Shown piece after piece: positions 7,889-16,583 of a DNA stretch of 64,000 nucleotides (positions within the stretch are counted from its first letter, which is position 1; every line of letters starts with the position of its first letter). This DNA is from Thermoplasmata archaeon (lineage in GTDB: Archaea > Thermoplasmatota > Thermoplasmata > Lutacidiplasmatales > UBA184), in assembly GCA_021819135.1 (NCBI GenBank), contig JAKASE010000001.1:139375-203374 (forward strand). The letters run 5' to 3'. The notes under the pieces were generated by a model. That model saw nothing but the letters and a program-made list of their open reading frames with translations, did not search any database and was not told the origin of the DNA. The position numbers and the translations under genes are program-made.

Positions 7889-8935
7889 ATGGAACCTACC
7901 CTGCGCCCCCGCGCCCGTGACCTTGACATCCTGCTCGGCACCCTTTCCCCGGGTCCGCAGAATTCCATCACGGACGTCGGAGAAGTCTCGGTCGGGCACA
8001 CGACGGTCATGCGAGGGACGGACATCCGGACGGGAGTCACGGCGATTGTCCCGCGACCCGGAAACCTGAGCCGGGAACCGGTCGCTGGAGCGGTGCACTG
8101 GTCGAACGCCTACGGCAAGCTCGTCGGGTCGACGCAGGTCGAGGAGCTCGGCGAGATCGAGACGCCCATCCTGCTGACCTCGACCCTCAACGTCCCGCGG
8201 GTCGCCGATGCCCTCATCGACTATGTCCTCGAGCAACCCGGCAACGAGAACCGGGAGTCGGTGAATCCCCTCGTCGCGGAGACCAACGACCGTCTCCTCA
8301 ACGACGTGCGCGCCCGATCGGTCGGTCGGGACGAAGTGTTTGCCGCTCTCCGAGTCGCCCAGCGCTCGCGTCCGGACGAAGGGGCGGTGGGAGCGGGAAC
8401 GGGGACGGTCGCCTTCGGGTTTAAGGGGGGGATCGGGACCGCGTCCCGTCAACTGCCTGCCGAGCTCGGCGGGCACCGGCTCGGGGTCCTCGTGCAGAGC
8501 AACTACGGCGGACTCCTGACCATCGCGGGGGTCCCCGTGGGCCAAGAGCTCGGTCAACGGTACCCGCACCCGGTCGTGCCGGCCGTCGGTGGGTCGGTGA
8601 TCGTGGTCGTCGCGACCGACGCTCCCATCGACGCACGGAACCTGCGGCGGATCGCGGTCCGCTCGATGTACGGCATTGCGCGCACCGGAGCGGCGGGGTC
8701 CAATCACAGCGGTGACTACGCGATCGCGTTCTCGACCCGTCGGGGATCGCCCGAGATTCCGAACGACGCCATGGACCCGCTGTTCTGGGCGGCGATCGAG
8801 GCGACGGAGGAGGCCGTGTACAACTCGCTCTTCCGCGCGACAACGGTCACCGGCCGGGGCCGGACCGTCGAAGCGCTGCCGATCGAACGAACGGTGGAGA
8901 TCCTGCGGCACCACCACCGGATCCGCGGGTCATGA
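7889..8935 (+). CDS. P1-family (DmpA/S58) aminopeptidase
   Basis: 348 residues. It matches the L-aminopeptidase/D-esterase family, Ntn-like hydrolases that self-cleave to expose a Ser nucleophile. The family opening ITDVGEVSVGH is at about 29-39 and the expected cleavage site is G270-S271 in GAAGSNHSGDYAIAF. It likely removes N-terminal residues from peptides or D-amino-acid derivatives in the cytoplasm; there is no signal peptide. Its stop overlaps the start of the P-type ATPase gene (ATGA), so the two are co-translated. The substrate cannot be told from sequence. Confidence 0.87.
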   Translation: MEPTLRPRARDLDILLGTLSPGPQNSITDVGEVSVGHTTVMRGTDIRTGVTAIVPRPGNLSREPVAGAVHWSNAYGKLVGSTQVEELGEIETPILLTSTLNVPRVADALIDYVLEQPGNENRESVNPLVAETNDRLLNDVRARSVGRDEVFAALRVAQRSRPDEGAVGAGTGTVAFGFKGGIGTASRQLPAELGGHRLGVLVQSNYGGLLTIAGVPVGQELGQRYPHPVVPAVGGSVIVVVATDAPIDARNLRRIAVRSMYGIARTGAAGSNHSGDYAIAFSTRRGSPEIPNDAMDPLFWAAIEATEEAVYNSLFRATTVTGRGRTVEALPIERTVEILRHHHRIRGS

Positions 8936-11301
8936 CCGCTTCGGCCAACCTTCCTCTCTCCGCCCCGGTGGGCGGCGGACTCACCTCCGCTCGGGCCGAA
9001 GAGCTGCGCCGGCAGGTCGGGCCCAACGAGGTCCGGGAGGAGAAGCCCCGGACGATGCGGATCCTCCTCGGGCAGATGTGGGGGCCGGTGCCATGGATGA
9101 TCGAGGTCGCGCTGGTCCTCGAGCTCGTGCTGGGCCACCTCCCCGAGGCCCTGATCCTGGCCGGGCTGTTACTGCTCAACGCCGCCCTGTCGACGACCCA
9201 GGAGCAACGGGCTCGGGCCGCCGTCGATCTCTTGCGTCAGCGGCTCGAGGTGCTCGCGCGCGTCGAGCGGGACGGGTTCTGGAAGAGCCTCGCCGCGCGA
9301 GAGCTCGTGCCGGGGGATCGGATCCACGTTCGGATGGGGGACATCGTTCCCGCCGACGCCCGGGTCGAGGAAGGTTCCGTCGAGGTCGACCAGTCGATGC
9401 TCACCGGCGAATCGACCAGCGTCTCGCGGGGCGCCGCCGAGACCCTCTACTCCGGGTCGGTGATCCGCCGCGGCGAAGCGACCGGGTCCGTGACGGCGAC
9501 CGGGGCCCGCACCTACTTCGGGCGCACGGCTGAGCTGGTCCGCACCGCGCGGGCGCGGAGCCACCTCGAGGACCTGATGCTCACCGTGGTACGCTACCTC
9601 CTCATGCTCGACGCCGTGCTCGTGGTCCTTTTCGTCGGGGACGGGCTCCTTCGGGGCGTGAGCCTCATCCTGCTCGCTCCGTTCGTCCTGATCCTGCTCA
9701 TCGCCTCCGTGCCGGTCGCTCTGCCCGCGACCTTCACGGTCGCCTCCTCCTTCGAGTCGCACCACCTCGCCGGCGAGAGCGTGCTCGTCACCGGCCTCTC
9801 GGCGGTCGAGGACGCCGCGGGGATGGATCTCCTCTGCTGCGACAAGACCGGCACGTTGACCCAGAACCGCCAGACGGTCACCGACCTGCGCTCCCTGGTG
9901 CCCGGCTCGGACGAGGAGCTCCTGTCGCTCGCCGTGGCCGCCTGCGACGACTCGACTCAGGACCCGATCGACATTGCCCTTCTCGACGAGGCCAAGCGCC
10001 GGGACGTTCCCCGGTACGAGCGGTCACGGTTCGTCCCGTTCGAACCGGCCAATAAGCGCTCGGAGGCGACGATACGCCATGGGACGGAGACCTGGCGCGT
10101 CCTCCTCGGCCAGCCGGCGGTGATCTCCCACCTGATGTCCTCCGCGCCCGGCGCGGACGACTGGCTCGATCGTCGGAGCGCCGAAGGCTACCGCATCCTC
10201 GCGGTGGGGGCCGGGCCGGAGGGCGCCCTCAAGCTCGTCGGGATGATCGCGCTCGCCGACCCGCTCCGGGAGGACGCGGTCTCGCTCGTGGAGCGGCTCC
10301 GCGCGCTGGGGATCCGGGTCGTCATGGTGACGGGGGACGCCTTGCCGACCGCTCGGTCGGTCGCGCAGAAGCTAGGGCTCTCCGGGCCCGTCGGGGGACG
10401 GGAGGCGCTCGCGAGCGCCTCCCCCGGCTTTGCCGGGTTCGCCGGCGTGTACCCCGAGGACAAGTTCGGTCTCGTGAAGGCCCTCCAAGGCCACCGCCAG
10501 ATCGTGGGGATGACGGGCGACGGGGTCAATGACGCCCCCGCCCTCAAGCAGGCCGAGGTCGGTATCGCCGTCGCCAACGCGACCGATGTCGCCAAGGCGT
10601 CGGCGAAGCTGGTGCTGACGCGCCCCGGACTCGCGGGGATCGTCGCCGCCGTGGAATCGGGACGCCGGGTCTACCGCCGGATGCTCACCTGGATGCTGAA
10701 CAAGATCTCGAAGACCATCGAGCAGGTCGTCCTCCTCACGATCGCGTTCGTGGCGACGGGCCTGTTCGTGACGACGCCGTTCCTGATCCTCCTCATGATC
10801 TTCGCGAACGACTTCGTCGTAATGTCGGTCGGGACGGATACGGCGCGGATCTCTCCGACCCCGGATCACTGGGACGTCCGTCGCCTGATCCTGGTCGGGG
10901 CATCGATGGCGATGGGGTGGCTCGTCCTCTCCTTCTCGGTGGTGGTCGTGGGCGCGTACGTGATCCGCTGGCCGCTACCGACCCTGCAGACCGTCGTCTT
11001 CCTCGACCTGGTCTTCTCCGGGCAGGCGAGCCTCTTCCTGATGCGCGAGCGCGGTCCGTTCTGGGACTCGCGTCCGAGCACGCCCTTGATGGTGGCCTCG
11101 GGGCTCGACATCCTGGTCGTGAGCGTCCTCGCCACGCTCGGGATCCTGATGGCTCCCGTCGACCCTCTCGTCATCCTCGCGCTCCTTGGGGCGGTCGTCG
11201 GCCTGGGGTTCGTGCTCGACCGGCTCAAGCAGCGCATGTTCCGATCGACCGCGATGTTCACGCCGCCCGCGACAGCGACCGCAGCGCCGGTAGGTACCTG
11301 A
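8932..11301 (+). CDS. P3A-type plasma-membrane proton-transporting ATPase
   Basis: 789 residues with every P-type ATPase landmark: TGES at 158-161 (actuator), a PVALP-type membrane motif (IASVPVALPATFTV), the phosphorylated Asp in DKTGT near 304-308, and TGDGVND at 528-534. The short N-terminus, the length and the TKIxEQ-like region KISKTIEQVVLLTIAF fit the fungal/plant PMA1 (P3A) group, known in acidophilic and other Thermoplasmata, rather than a heavy-metal or calcium pump. It likely extrudes protons. It starts inside the stop codon of the aminopeptidase gene. Confidence 0.88.
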   Translation: MTASANLPLSAPVGGGLTSARAEELRRQVGPNEVREEKPRTMRILLGQMWGPVPWMIEVALVLELVLGHLPEALILAGLLLLNAALSTTQEQRARAAVDLLRQRLEVLARVERDGFWKSLAARELVPGDRIHVRMGDIVPADARVEEGSVEVDQSMLTGESTSVSRGAAETLYSGSVIRRGEATGSVTATGARTYFGRTAELVRTARARSHLEDLMLTVVRYLLMLDAVLVVLFVGDGLLRGVSLILLAPFVLILLIASVPVALPATFTVASSFESHHLAGESVLVTGLSAVEDAAGMDLLCCDKTGTLTQNRQTVTDLRSLVPGSDEELLSLAVAACDDSTQDPIDIALLDEAKRRDVPRYERSRFVPFEPANKRSEATIRHGTETWRVLLGQPAVISHLMSSAPGADDWLDRRSAEGYRILAVGAGPEGALKLVGMIALADPLREDAVSLVERLRALGIRVVMVTGDALPTARSVAQKLGLSGPVGGREALASASPGFAGFAGVYPEDKFGLVKALQGHRQIVGMTGDGVNDAPALKQAEVGIAVANATDVAKASAKLVLTRPGLAGIVAAVESGRRVYRRMLTWMLNKISKTIEQVVLLTIAFVATGLFVTTPFLILLMIFANDFVVMSVGTDTARISPTPDHWDVRRLILVGASMAMGWLVLSFSVVVVGAYVIRWPLPTLQTVVFLDLVFSGQASLFLMRERGPFWDSRPSTPLMVASGLDILVVSVLATLGILMAPVDPLVILALLGAVVGLGFVLDRLKQRMFRSTAMFTPPATATAAPVGT

Positions 11302-11390
11302 GGTCCATCGGCCCTCGGGTCGGGGCGACGCGGACGGAGTCGTGCGGGGGTTCCCCGCTCCCCGTCCCACCGAGTGAACGCGACCGAGGG

Positions 11391-11861
11391 TCAGGCGCCC
11401 GAGATCACGACGTCCGCGATCTTGATGGGGGAGCGCGGGCGGTCGTTGCCGTCGCGGGGGACCGCGGCGATCTTCTCGACGACCTCCTGGCCGCCCCGCA
11501 CATGGCCGAAGATCGCATGCTTTCGGTCGAGCCAGGAGGTCGGTGCGAGCGTGATGAAGAACTGGCTGCCGCCCGTGTTCGAGCCGGCGTTGGCCATCGA
11601 GAGCACGCCGGGACCATCGTGGCGCAACGACGGGTGGAACTCGTCCGGGATCGTGTAGCCCGGACCGCCGGTGCCGTCGCCGGTGGGGCAACCGCCCTGG
11701 ATCATGAATCCGGGGATGACCCGGTGGAACGTGAGGCCCGTGTAGAACCCTTTGCGCGCGAGGGTGAGGAAGTTCTCGGCGGTCTTCGGGGCCCGGTCAC
11801 GGTAGAGCTCGAGGCGGATGTCGCCCAGCGTCGTCCGGAGCGTCACGGTCGGATTCGCCAT
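11391..11861 (-). CDS. Cyclophilin-type peptidyl-prolyl isomerase
   Basis: 156 residues, the usual size of a single-domain cyclophilin. It contains [33 protein letters not shown] with the catalytic Arg, a [20 protein letters not shown] run, and [14 protein letters not shown]. It catalyses proline cis-trans isomerisation during protein folding in the cytoplasm. ATG at 11861 is preceded by GGGAG; longer in-frame starts run into the divergent zinc-ribbon gene and are not needed. Confidence 0.93.
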   Translation of the reverse strand: MANPTVTLRTTLGDIRLELYRDRAPKTAENFLTLARKGFYTGLTFHRVIPGFMIQGGCPTGDGTGGPGYTIPDEFHPSLRHDGPGVLSMANAGSNTGGSQFFITLAPTSWLDRKHAIFGHVRGGQEVVEKIAAVPRDGNDRPRSPIKIADVVISGA

Positions 11862-11982
11862 GGTCTCCCGACAGTGCCGACGCCTAAAAGCCGGGCGGTG
11901 GTCGGGTCGAACCGACTCGATTAAAGGGGAGGAGCGCGCAGTATGTCGCTGGCCGCGGAGAGGGATTCGCGGCGGTCCCCGG

Positions 11983-12498
11983 ATGAACCGTTCCATCGGC
12001 CGTGTCGGCCTCGCGATCGTGCTCGCCGGGTTCGCGCTCGCCGCCTTCCCGATCGTACGGACCGGGGCCGAGCATTTCGACATCGAGCAGGAAGCCGGGA
12101 TCCTCGTCGCACCGGTCGGGCTGCTCGTCATCCTGATCGGGGCGGTCCAGGTGAACCCCGAGCGGACGACGGTCGGGGGAACGTTCGGGAACCCCGAGGA
12201 GCGCTCCCGGCTCCGGGCCGGCCCGTCGGCGACCCCATCGCTCCCCCCGAGGGCCCGGTGGAGCCCCGGCGATCCGATCTACTGCCGGTACTGCCACACC
12301 TCGATCCACCCCGAGCTCGCCCGGTGCCCGCGGTGCGCCCGGGCCCGGGACTGTCGGAGCTGCGGCCGGCCGCTCGGTCTCGTCCTCGAGCGGGCGACCT
12401 GTCCCTTCTGCGGACGGGCCGAGCCGCTCTGCTACTGCTCTCCGGTCCCCCGCCCGGCGGCGGCCCCCGGCCTCGCGGCCCGGCCCCGTCGCGGATGA
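11983..12498 (+). CDS. Membrane protein with C-terminal zinc ribbons
   Basis: 171 residues. Two hydrophobic helices ([18 protein letters not shown] and [18 protein letters not shown]) are followed by a Pro-rich linker and a cytoplasmic tail with paired cysteines (CRYC, CPRC, CRSC, CPFC, CYC), which suggests two or three small zinc ribbons. No specific family recognised. The stop codon lies inside the Shine-Dalgarno region of the RNase HI gene, so these genes are probably coupled. Confidence 0.75.
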   Translation: MNRSIGRVGLAIVLAGFALAAFPIVRTGAEHFDIEQEAGILVAPVGLLVILIGAVQVNPERTTVGGTFGNPEERSRLRAGPSATPSLPPRARWSPGDPIYCRYCHTSIHPELARCPRCARARDCRSCGRPLGLVLERATCPFCGRAEPLCYCSPVPRPAAAPGLAARPRRG

Positions 12499-12510
12499 GG
12501 TGAGGCAACG

Positions 12511-13062
12511 TTGGACGACCGAACGATTCCCCGCGGAGTGGCCGCGGTCGACTCCGGCCAGGCCACCGTCCACTTCGACGGCGCCTGCGAGCCGCCGCGG
12601 GGCGGCGGCGTCGCCACGTACGGCTTCGTGGTCCAGGGACCAGGGCTCTACCATGAGGGCGGGGGCCTCGCCGTGGCGCCGCATGCCCCGCACGCGACCA
12701 ACAACGTGGCCGAATACGTCGGGGCGATCTGTGCCCTCGAATGGCTCTCCGGGCAAGGGTTTCGGGGAGCGGTCACGATCATCGGCGACAGCCAGCTCGT
12801 GATCCGTCAGATGCAGGGGGAGTACCGGGTGCGGGCCTCCCACCTCGAAGCGTACCACGAGCGGCTCACGCAGCTCGGGCGGGCGTTCGAACGGGTCGAG
12901 TACCGGTGGGTTCGCCGCGAGGCGAACCGGCGGGCCGACGAGCTGTCGAAGATCGCCCTCGAGGAGGCCCGAGCCCAGATCGGGCAAGGGACCGAACGGG
13001 CCGCGACCGAGGAGCTGCCGGACGCGGGTCTCTCCGACGGGCGGACGGATGACCCGGAGTAA
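12511..13062 (+). CDS. rnhA: Ribonuclease HI family protein
   Basis: 183 residues. The four catalytic acids of RNase HI are in place: D23 (HFDGAC), E68 (NNVAEYVG), D93 (IGDSQLVIRQMQGEY) and D143 (ANRRADELSKIAL). It should cut the RNA strand of RNA-DNA hybrids. A C-terminal acidic tail of about 30 residues is extra. The start is TTG at 12511, supported by an AGGTGA Shine-Dalgarno match at 12498-12503. Confidence 0.9.
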   Translation: MDDRTIPRGVAAVDSGQATVHFDGACEPPRGGGVATYGFVVQGPGLYHEGGGLAVAPHAPHATNNVAEYVGAICALEWLSGQGFRGAVTIIGDSQLVIRQMQGEYRVRASHLEAYHERLTQLGRAFERVEYRWVRREANRRADELSKIALEEARAQIGQGTERAATEELPDAGLSDGRTDDPE

Positions 13063-13067
13063 CTAGT

Positions 13068-13280
13068 CTAGTTCCACCGGACGGTGTAGACCAGCGTACG
13101 CCCTTCGATCGCCGCCCGGGCCCGGGCCGAATCGACGTAGGTCGCGAACGCCGCCGCGGCCTCAAGGGTGAGCTTCGGACGGGAACCGTACCCGCGGGGC
13201 GTGCCCTGGCCAAGGACCGCCGGAGGGGGGTTCAACGGAAGATTCGCGGGTCGGGCCGGTTTTCGTTCGGCTCCGCTCAC
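13068..13280 (-). CDS. Small protein, unknown function, coupled to upstream ORF
   Basis: 70 residues from a GTG at 13280. The C-terminal half (LTLEAAAAFATYVDSARARAAIEGRTLVYTVRWN) looks like a compact helix-strand unit; the N-terminus is Pro-rich. The GTG overlaps the stop of the preceding small gene (GTGA). It is convergent with RNase HI at 5 bases spacing. No family recognised. Confidence 0.5.
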   Translation of the reverse strand: MSGAERKPARPANLPLNPPPAVLGQGTPRGYGSRPKLTLEAAAAFATYVDSARARAAIEGRTLVYTVRWN

Positions 13281-13426
13281 AAATCCTCGGCCGCCGGGAA
13301 CCGGCGCGTGGAGACGGGCGCGGAGAGGCACGGGAGCAGTGCGAGCGAGTAGTGCGGGCTCTCGAACTCCTGGGCTCCGAGGGGCAGGGCGGCGAGCATC
13401 GAGACTGCTCGAGAGCCGTCCGACAT
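13277..13426 (-). CDS. 49-residue protein, first of a coupled small-gene pair
   Basis: Reads MSDGSRAVSMLAALPLGAQE at the start and ends in RRFPAAEDL. Its support is indirect: a good TATA box lies about 35 bases upstream and its stop overlaps the next start by 4 bases. No known family. An alternative is that the two frames are one gene with a frameshift at 13277. Confidence 0.45.
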   Translation of the reverse strand: MSDGSRAVSMLAALPLGAQEFESPHYSLALLPCLSAPVSTRRFPAAEDL

Positions 13427-13456
13427 GGTCCCTCGGGGCTTGTCAGACGCATGTCG

Positions 13457-13465
13457 TACATAAAG
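13457..13465 (-). promoter_or_regulatory. TATA box for the small-gene pair
   Basis: CTTTATGTA on the minus strand, centred about 35 bases before the ATG at 13426. Confidence 0.5.
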
Positions 13466-13602
13466 CCCGAAGTTCGACAGGAAACAGGGGGTACGGCACC
13501 GACGCCCGATAGCCGGCCCCGACGGACATCGGTCCGACACGCACAAAGCCCGGGCGCAGACCACCGGCTCAAGTAGGCCGGCGAGGTCGAGAGACGGTTC
13601 CC

Positions 13603-15339
13603 ATGATCGGCTCCTCGCCTACCGAGGTCGGACGTTTTCTCGAGGAGACCGAAGCCCGACTCCTCGAGCTCTCGATCGAGGCCCAGCAGGCCGACTGGGT
13701 CTATTCCACCTACATCAACCCGGACACCGAGGCGCTTTCGGCGCGGACGCTCGCGCGGTTGATCGGGGTCACGGTGGACCTCGCCAAGCGGTCGACCCGG
13801 TGGAACGACGCGCCGATCACGCCGGTCGAGGCGCGGAAGCTGCGCCTCCTACGCCTGTCCCTGCCGCTCATCGCTCCCTCCGACCCGAGCGAATCGACGG
13901 AGCTCACCCGGCTCGTCGCGACGATGGAGGGAAAGTACGCCCGGGGCCGGCACGTCCTCCGCGGCTCGGCCACGGAGCTCGACCTCCAGGAGCTCTCGCA
14001 TGTCCTCCAGGAGAGCCGGGACCCGGCCCGACTCACGGATGCCTGGACCGGCTGGCACTCGGTCGGCCGATCGATCCGTCCGGACTTCGAACGGTATGTC
14101 GAACTCGCCAATCGTGGGGCCCGGGAGATCGGCTTTCCCGACATGGGGGCGATGTGGCGCTCGAAGTACGACATGGACCCGGAGGCGTTCTCCTCGGAGG
14201 TCGAACGACTATGGCGTGAGGTCGAGCCGCTCTACCGGTCCCTGCACGCCTACGTCCGGCGCCGCCTGGTCGAGACCTACGGTCCGGATCATGTCGATCC
14301 CCGGGGACCGATACCGGCGCACTTTCTCGGGAACATGTGGGCCCAGTCCTGGGAAGGGATCTTCCCGATCCTCGCCCCCCCCGAGGAATCCCTCGGCTTC
14401 GACCTCACCCGGATCCTGGTCGACCGGGGGACCACGCCGACGGACATGGTCCGGTACGCCGAGTCGTTCTTCGTCTCCCTCGGCCTCGATCCGCTGCCTC
14501 CGACCTTCTGGGAGCGCTCGATGTTCGTGCGCCCCCGGGACCGGGACGTCGTCTGCCACGCGAGCGCCTGGGACCTCGACTTCGCGGACGACCTCCGGAT
14601 CAAGATGTGCATCGAGATCACGGACGAGGATTTCCGGGTCGTCCACCACGAGCTGGGCCACAACTACTACCAGCGCGCCTACGCCGGACAGCCGTACCTC
14701 TTCCGCGACAGCGCCCACGACGGATTCCATGAAGCGGTCGGGGACACCATCGCGCTCTCGGTGACCCCCGAGTACCTGCGGAAGATCGGCCTCCTCTCCA
14801 CGGCCCTGCCCACCGGGGGCGATATCCCCCTCCTGCTCTACCGGGCCCTCGAGAAGATCGCGTTCCTCCCGTTCGGTCTCGTGGTCGACCGATGGCGCTG
14901 GGAGGTCTTCTCCGGAGGGATCACGCCCGCCGAGTACAACGACACCTGGTGGGCGATGCGGAGGACGTACCAGGGGATCGTCCCTCCCGCGGCCCGGGAT
15001 CCGGAGGAGTTCGACCCGGGGGCGAAGTTCCACGTCCCGGCGAACGTCCCGTACATGCGGTACTTCCTCGCGGCCATTCTCCAGTTCCAGTTCCACCGGG
15101 CCCTGGTCCGGGCCATGGGCAGCGGCGAGCCGCTCCACCGGGCCTCGATCTATGGCTCGAAGGAGGCCGGCGAGAAGCTCCGCGCGATGCTCGAGATGGG
15201 CCAGAGCCGGGAATGGCCGGACGCGCTCGAGGCGGTCACGGGGGAGCGGACGATGGAGGCCCGCGGCCTCCTCGAGTACTTCGCGCCGCTCCAGCGCTGG
15301 CTCGACTCCGAGAACCGGAAGGCTCCCGTGGGCTGGTAG
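13603..15339 (+). CDS. M2-family peptidyl-dipeptidase (ACE-like)
   Basis: 578 residues, the length of one ACE catalytic domain. The zinc site is HHELGH with H349 and H353 plus the third ligand E377 in GFHEAVGD, at the same 24-residue spacing as in ACE. It should remove C-terminal dipeptides from peptides. There is no signal peptide or membrane anchor, unlike animal ACE, so it probably acts in the cytoplasm in peptide turnover. It stands alone between a small-gene pair and a regulator. Confidence 0.9.
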   Translation: MIGSSPTEVGRFLEETEARLLELSIEAQQADWVYSTYINPDTEALSARTLARLIGVTVDLAKRSTRWNDAPITPVEARKLRLLRLSLPLIAPSDPSESTELTRLVATMEGKYARGRHVLRGSATELDLQELSHVLQESRDPARLTDAWTGWHSVGRSIRPDFERYVELANRGAREIGFPDMGAMWRSKYDMDPEAFSSEVERLWREVEPLYRSLHAYVRRRLVETYGPDHVDPRGPIPAHFLGNMWAQSWEGIFPILAPPEESLGFDLTRILVDRGTTPTDMVRYAESFFVSLGLDPLPPTFWERSMFVRPRDRDVVCHASAWDLDFADDLRIKMCIEITDEDFRVVHHELGHNYYQRAYAGQPYLFRDSAHDGFHEAVGDTIALSVTPEYLRKIGLLSTALPTGGDIPLLLYRALEKIAFLPFGLVVDRWRWEVFSGGITPAEYNDTWWAMRRTYQGIVPPAARDPEEFDPGAKFHVPANVPYMRYFLAAILQFQFHRALVRAMGSGEPLHRASIYGSKEAGEKLRAMLEMGQSREWPDALEAVTGERTMEARGLLEYFAPLQRWLDSENRKAPVGW

Positions 15340-15388
15340 CGCGGGCCTCCCGGTCGGGACACCGAGTGAGCGGACATCGGTCCGCGGG

Positions 15389-16003
15389 CTAGTTCTCCGG
15401 CGCGTCCGGTCCGAGACCGAGCGGGCGGAGCGCGAGGAAGGACCCTGTCATGGCTCGCGGCGCAGGCCGGAGCGCCTCGACCGCGTGGACGAGGAGCTCG
15501 TACGCGGCATCCTCGACGTCGGCCGCATCCTCCGGGCCGGACGGCCCGGGAACGTAGACACGAACGGTCCCGCGGTCGACCCCGAGGAGGACGAGCCCCC
15601 CGCCGTCCCGTCGTGCCCAGGCAAGGAGTCGGAGGCCGGGTCGGTCCACGACCCCCACCCAGCGGAGCGAACCGAACCAGCGGCCGGCGAGACGCCCGAA
15701 GATCGTTTCGACCGGGGTGCCGAGCGGGAGGTCCACACGGGCGATGGGGTGGAGGTCCGAAGCGACCTCGTCGATCGACCGGACGTGCTCGGAGTGGATC
15801 CGGTAGCCTCCGTCCACGCGTTCCACCCGCCCCTCGCGCTCCAGCCGTCGGAGCGCCCGCGCGAGCGATTCCGGATGGGCACCGAGCACGCGACGCAGTC
15901 CGCTGAACGCGACGCGTCCGGGAAGCCCTTCGAGGGTCTCGAGGATCCGATCGTCGAGACGGCCCGAGCCGGTCGATGTCCGCTCGTCCTTCTCGGGCTC
16001 CAT
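15389..16003 (-). CDS. Winged-helix DNA-binding protein
   Basis: 204 residues. Residues about 18-65 (ILETLEGLPGRVAFSGLRRVLG, then SLARALRRLEREGRVERVDGGYR) form a winged-helix DNA-binding unit. The remainder is an alpha/beta domain with hydrophobic strands (GLVLLGVDRGTVRVYVPG) that could sense a ligand or dimerise. ATG at 16003 is the best start; upstream in-frame sequence is Pro/Arg-rich. Regulatory target unknown. Confidence 0.65.
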   Translation of the reverse strand: MEPEKDERTSTGSGRLDDRILETLEGLPGRVAFSGLRRVLGAHPESLARALRRLEREGRVERVDGGYRIHSEHVRSIDEVASDLHPIARVDLPLGTPVETIFGRLAGRWFGSLRWVGVVDRPGLRLLAWARRDGGGLVLLGVDRGTVRVYVPGPSGPEDAADVEDAAYELLVHAVEALRPAPRAMTGSFLALRPLGLGPDAPEN

Positions 16004-16212
16004 CGCGGCCTCTAGAGTGGGCAGGGATTTAGCGGCCGGGTTACACGGAGGCCACCTGCTCTCCTCCTTCGAGGCGGCCCCCGGCGCCCGCTCCCGCCCG
16101 GTAAGGAACGGCCGCCGGTCCGCGGAATGTGTGAGCGACGAGCGCGCGACCCGCTCAATATCCTCGGTCGCGCGGTGAGGAGGTCGGAACGGACGTTCCG
16201 AGAGAGGAAACG

Positions 16213-16467
16213 ATGACGGAATCGAGCGGGGACTGCGCGCCGAGCGGAACGCACTACGGTCCGTGGGTCTGGAGCGCCTACCGGGCCTATCACGAGCTAC
16301 TGCGCGAGAAGGTGAAGAAGCGGTTCGAAGCCCAGGAGGGCCCCTGGATGGACCGGGTGGCGGATCTCCTCGTGCAGATCGTGAACGCGCGCTGGGAGGG
16401 CGGACGAAAGAAGGAGAAGGAAGAGGAGGAGCTGTTCGCGAAGCTCGACCAGCTCCTGGCGGAATGA
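16213..16467 (+). CDS. Small charged helical protein, unknown function
   Basis: 84 residues. The C-terminal half is a long charged helix (WEGGRKKEKEEEELFAKL). The ATG follows a GAGAGGAAACG stretch that can act as a ribosome-binding site. It precedes the HtrA-like protease by about 115 bases on the same strand and could share its transcript. No family recognised. Confidence 0.6.
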   Translation: MTESSGDCAPSGTHYGPWVWSAYRAYHELLREKVKKRFEAQEGPWMDRVADLLVQIVNARWEGGRKKEKEEEELFAKLDQLLAE

Positions 16468-16583
16468 CCCCTCCCACCTTCCCCTTTCCCGGTGGGCCGG
16501 GCCCGCAGCCTCCCCTCGCCCCCGAGCCGCTGATGCCGCGCCCCGGCTAGGCCTCGGGCCCGCCCCGACCAGAGGGATGACCG

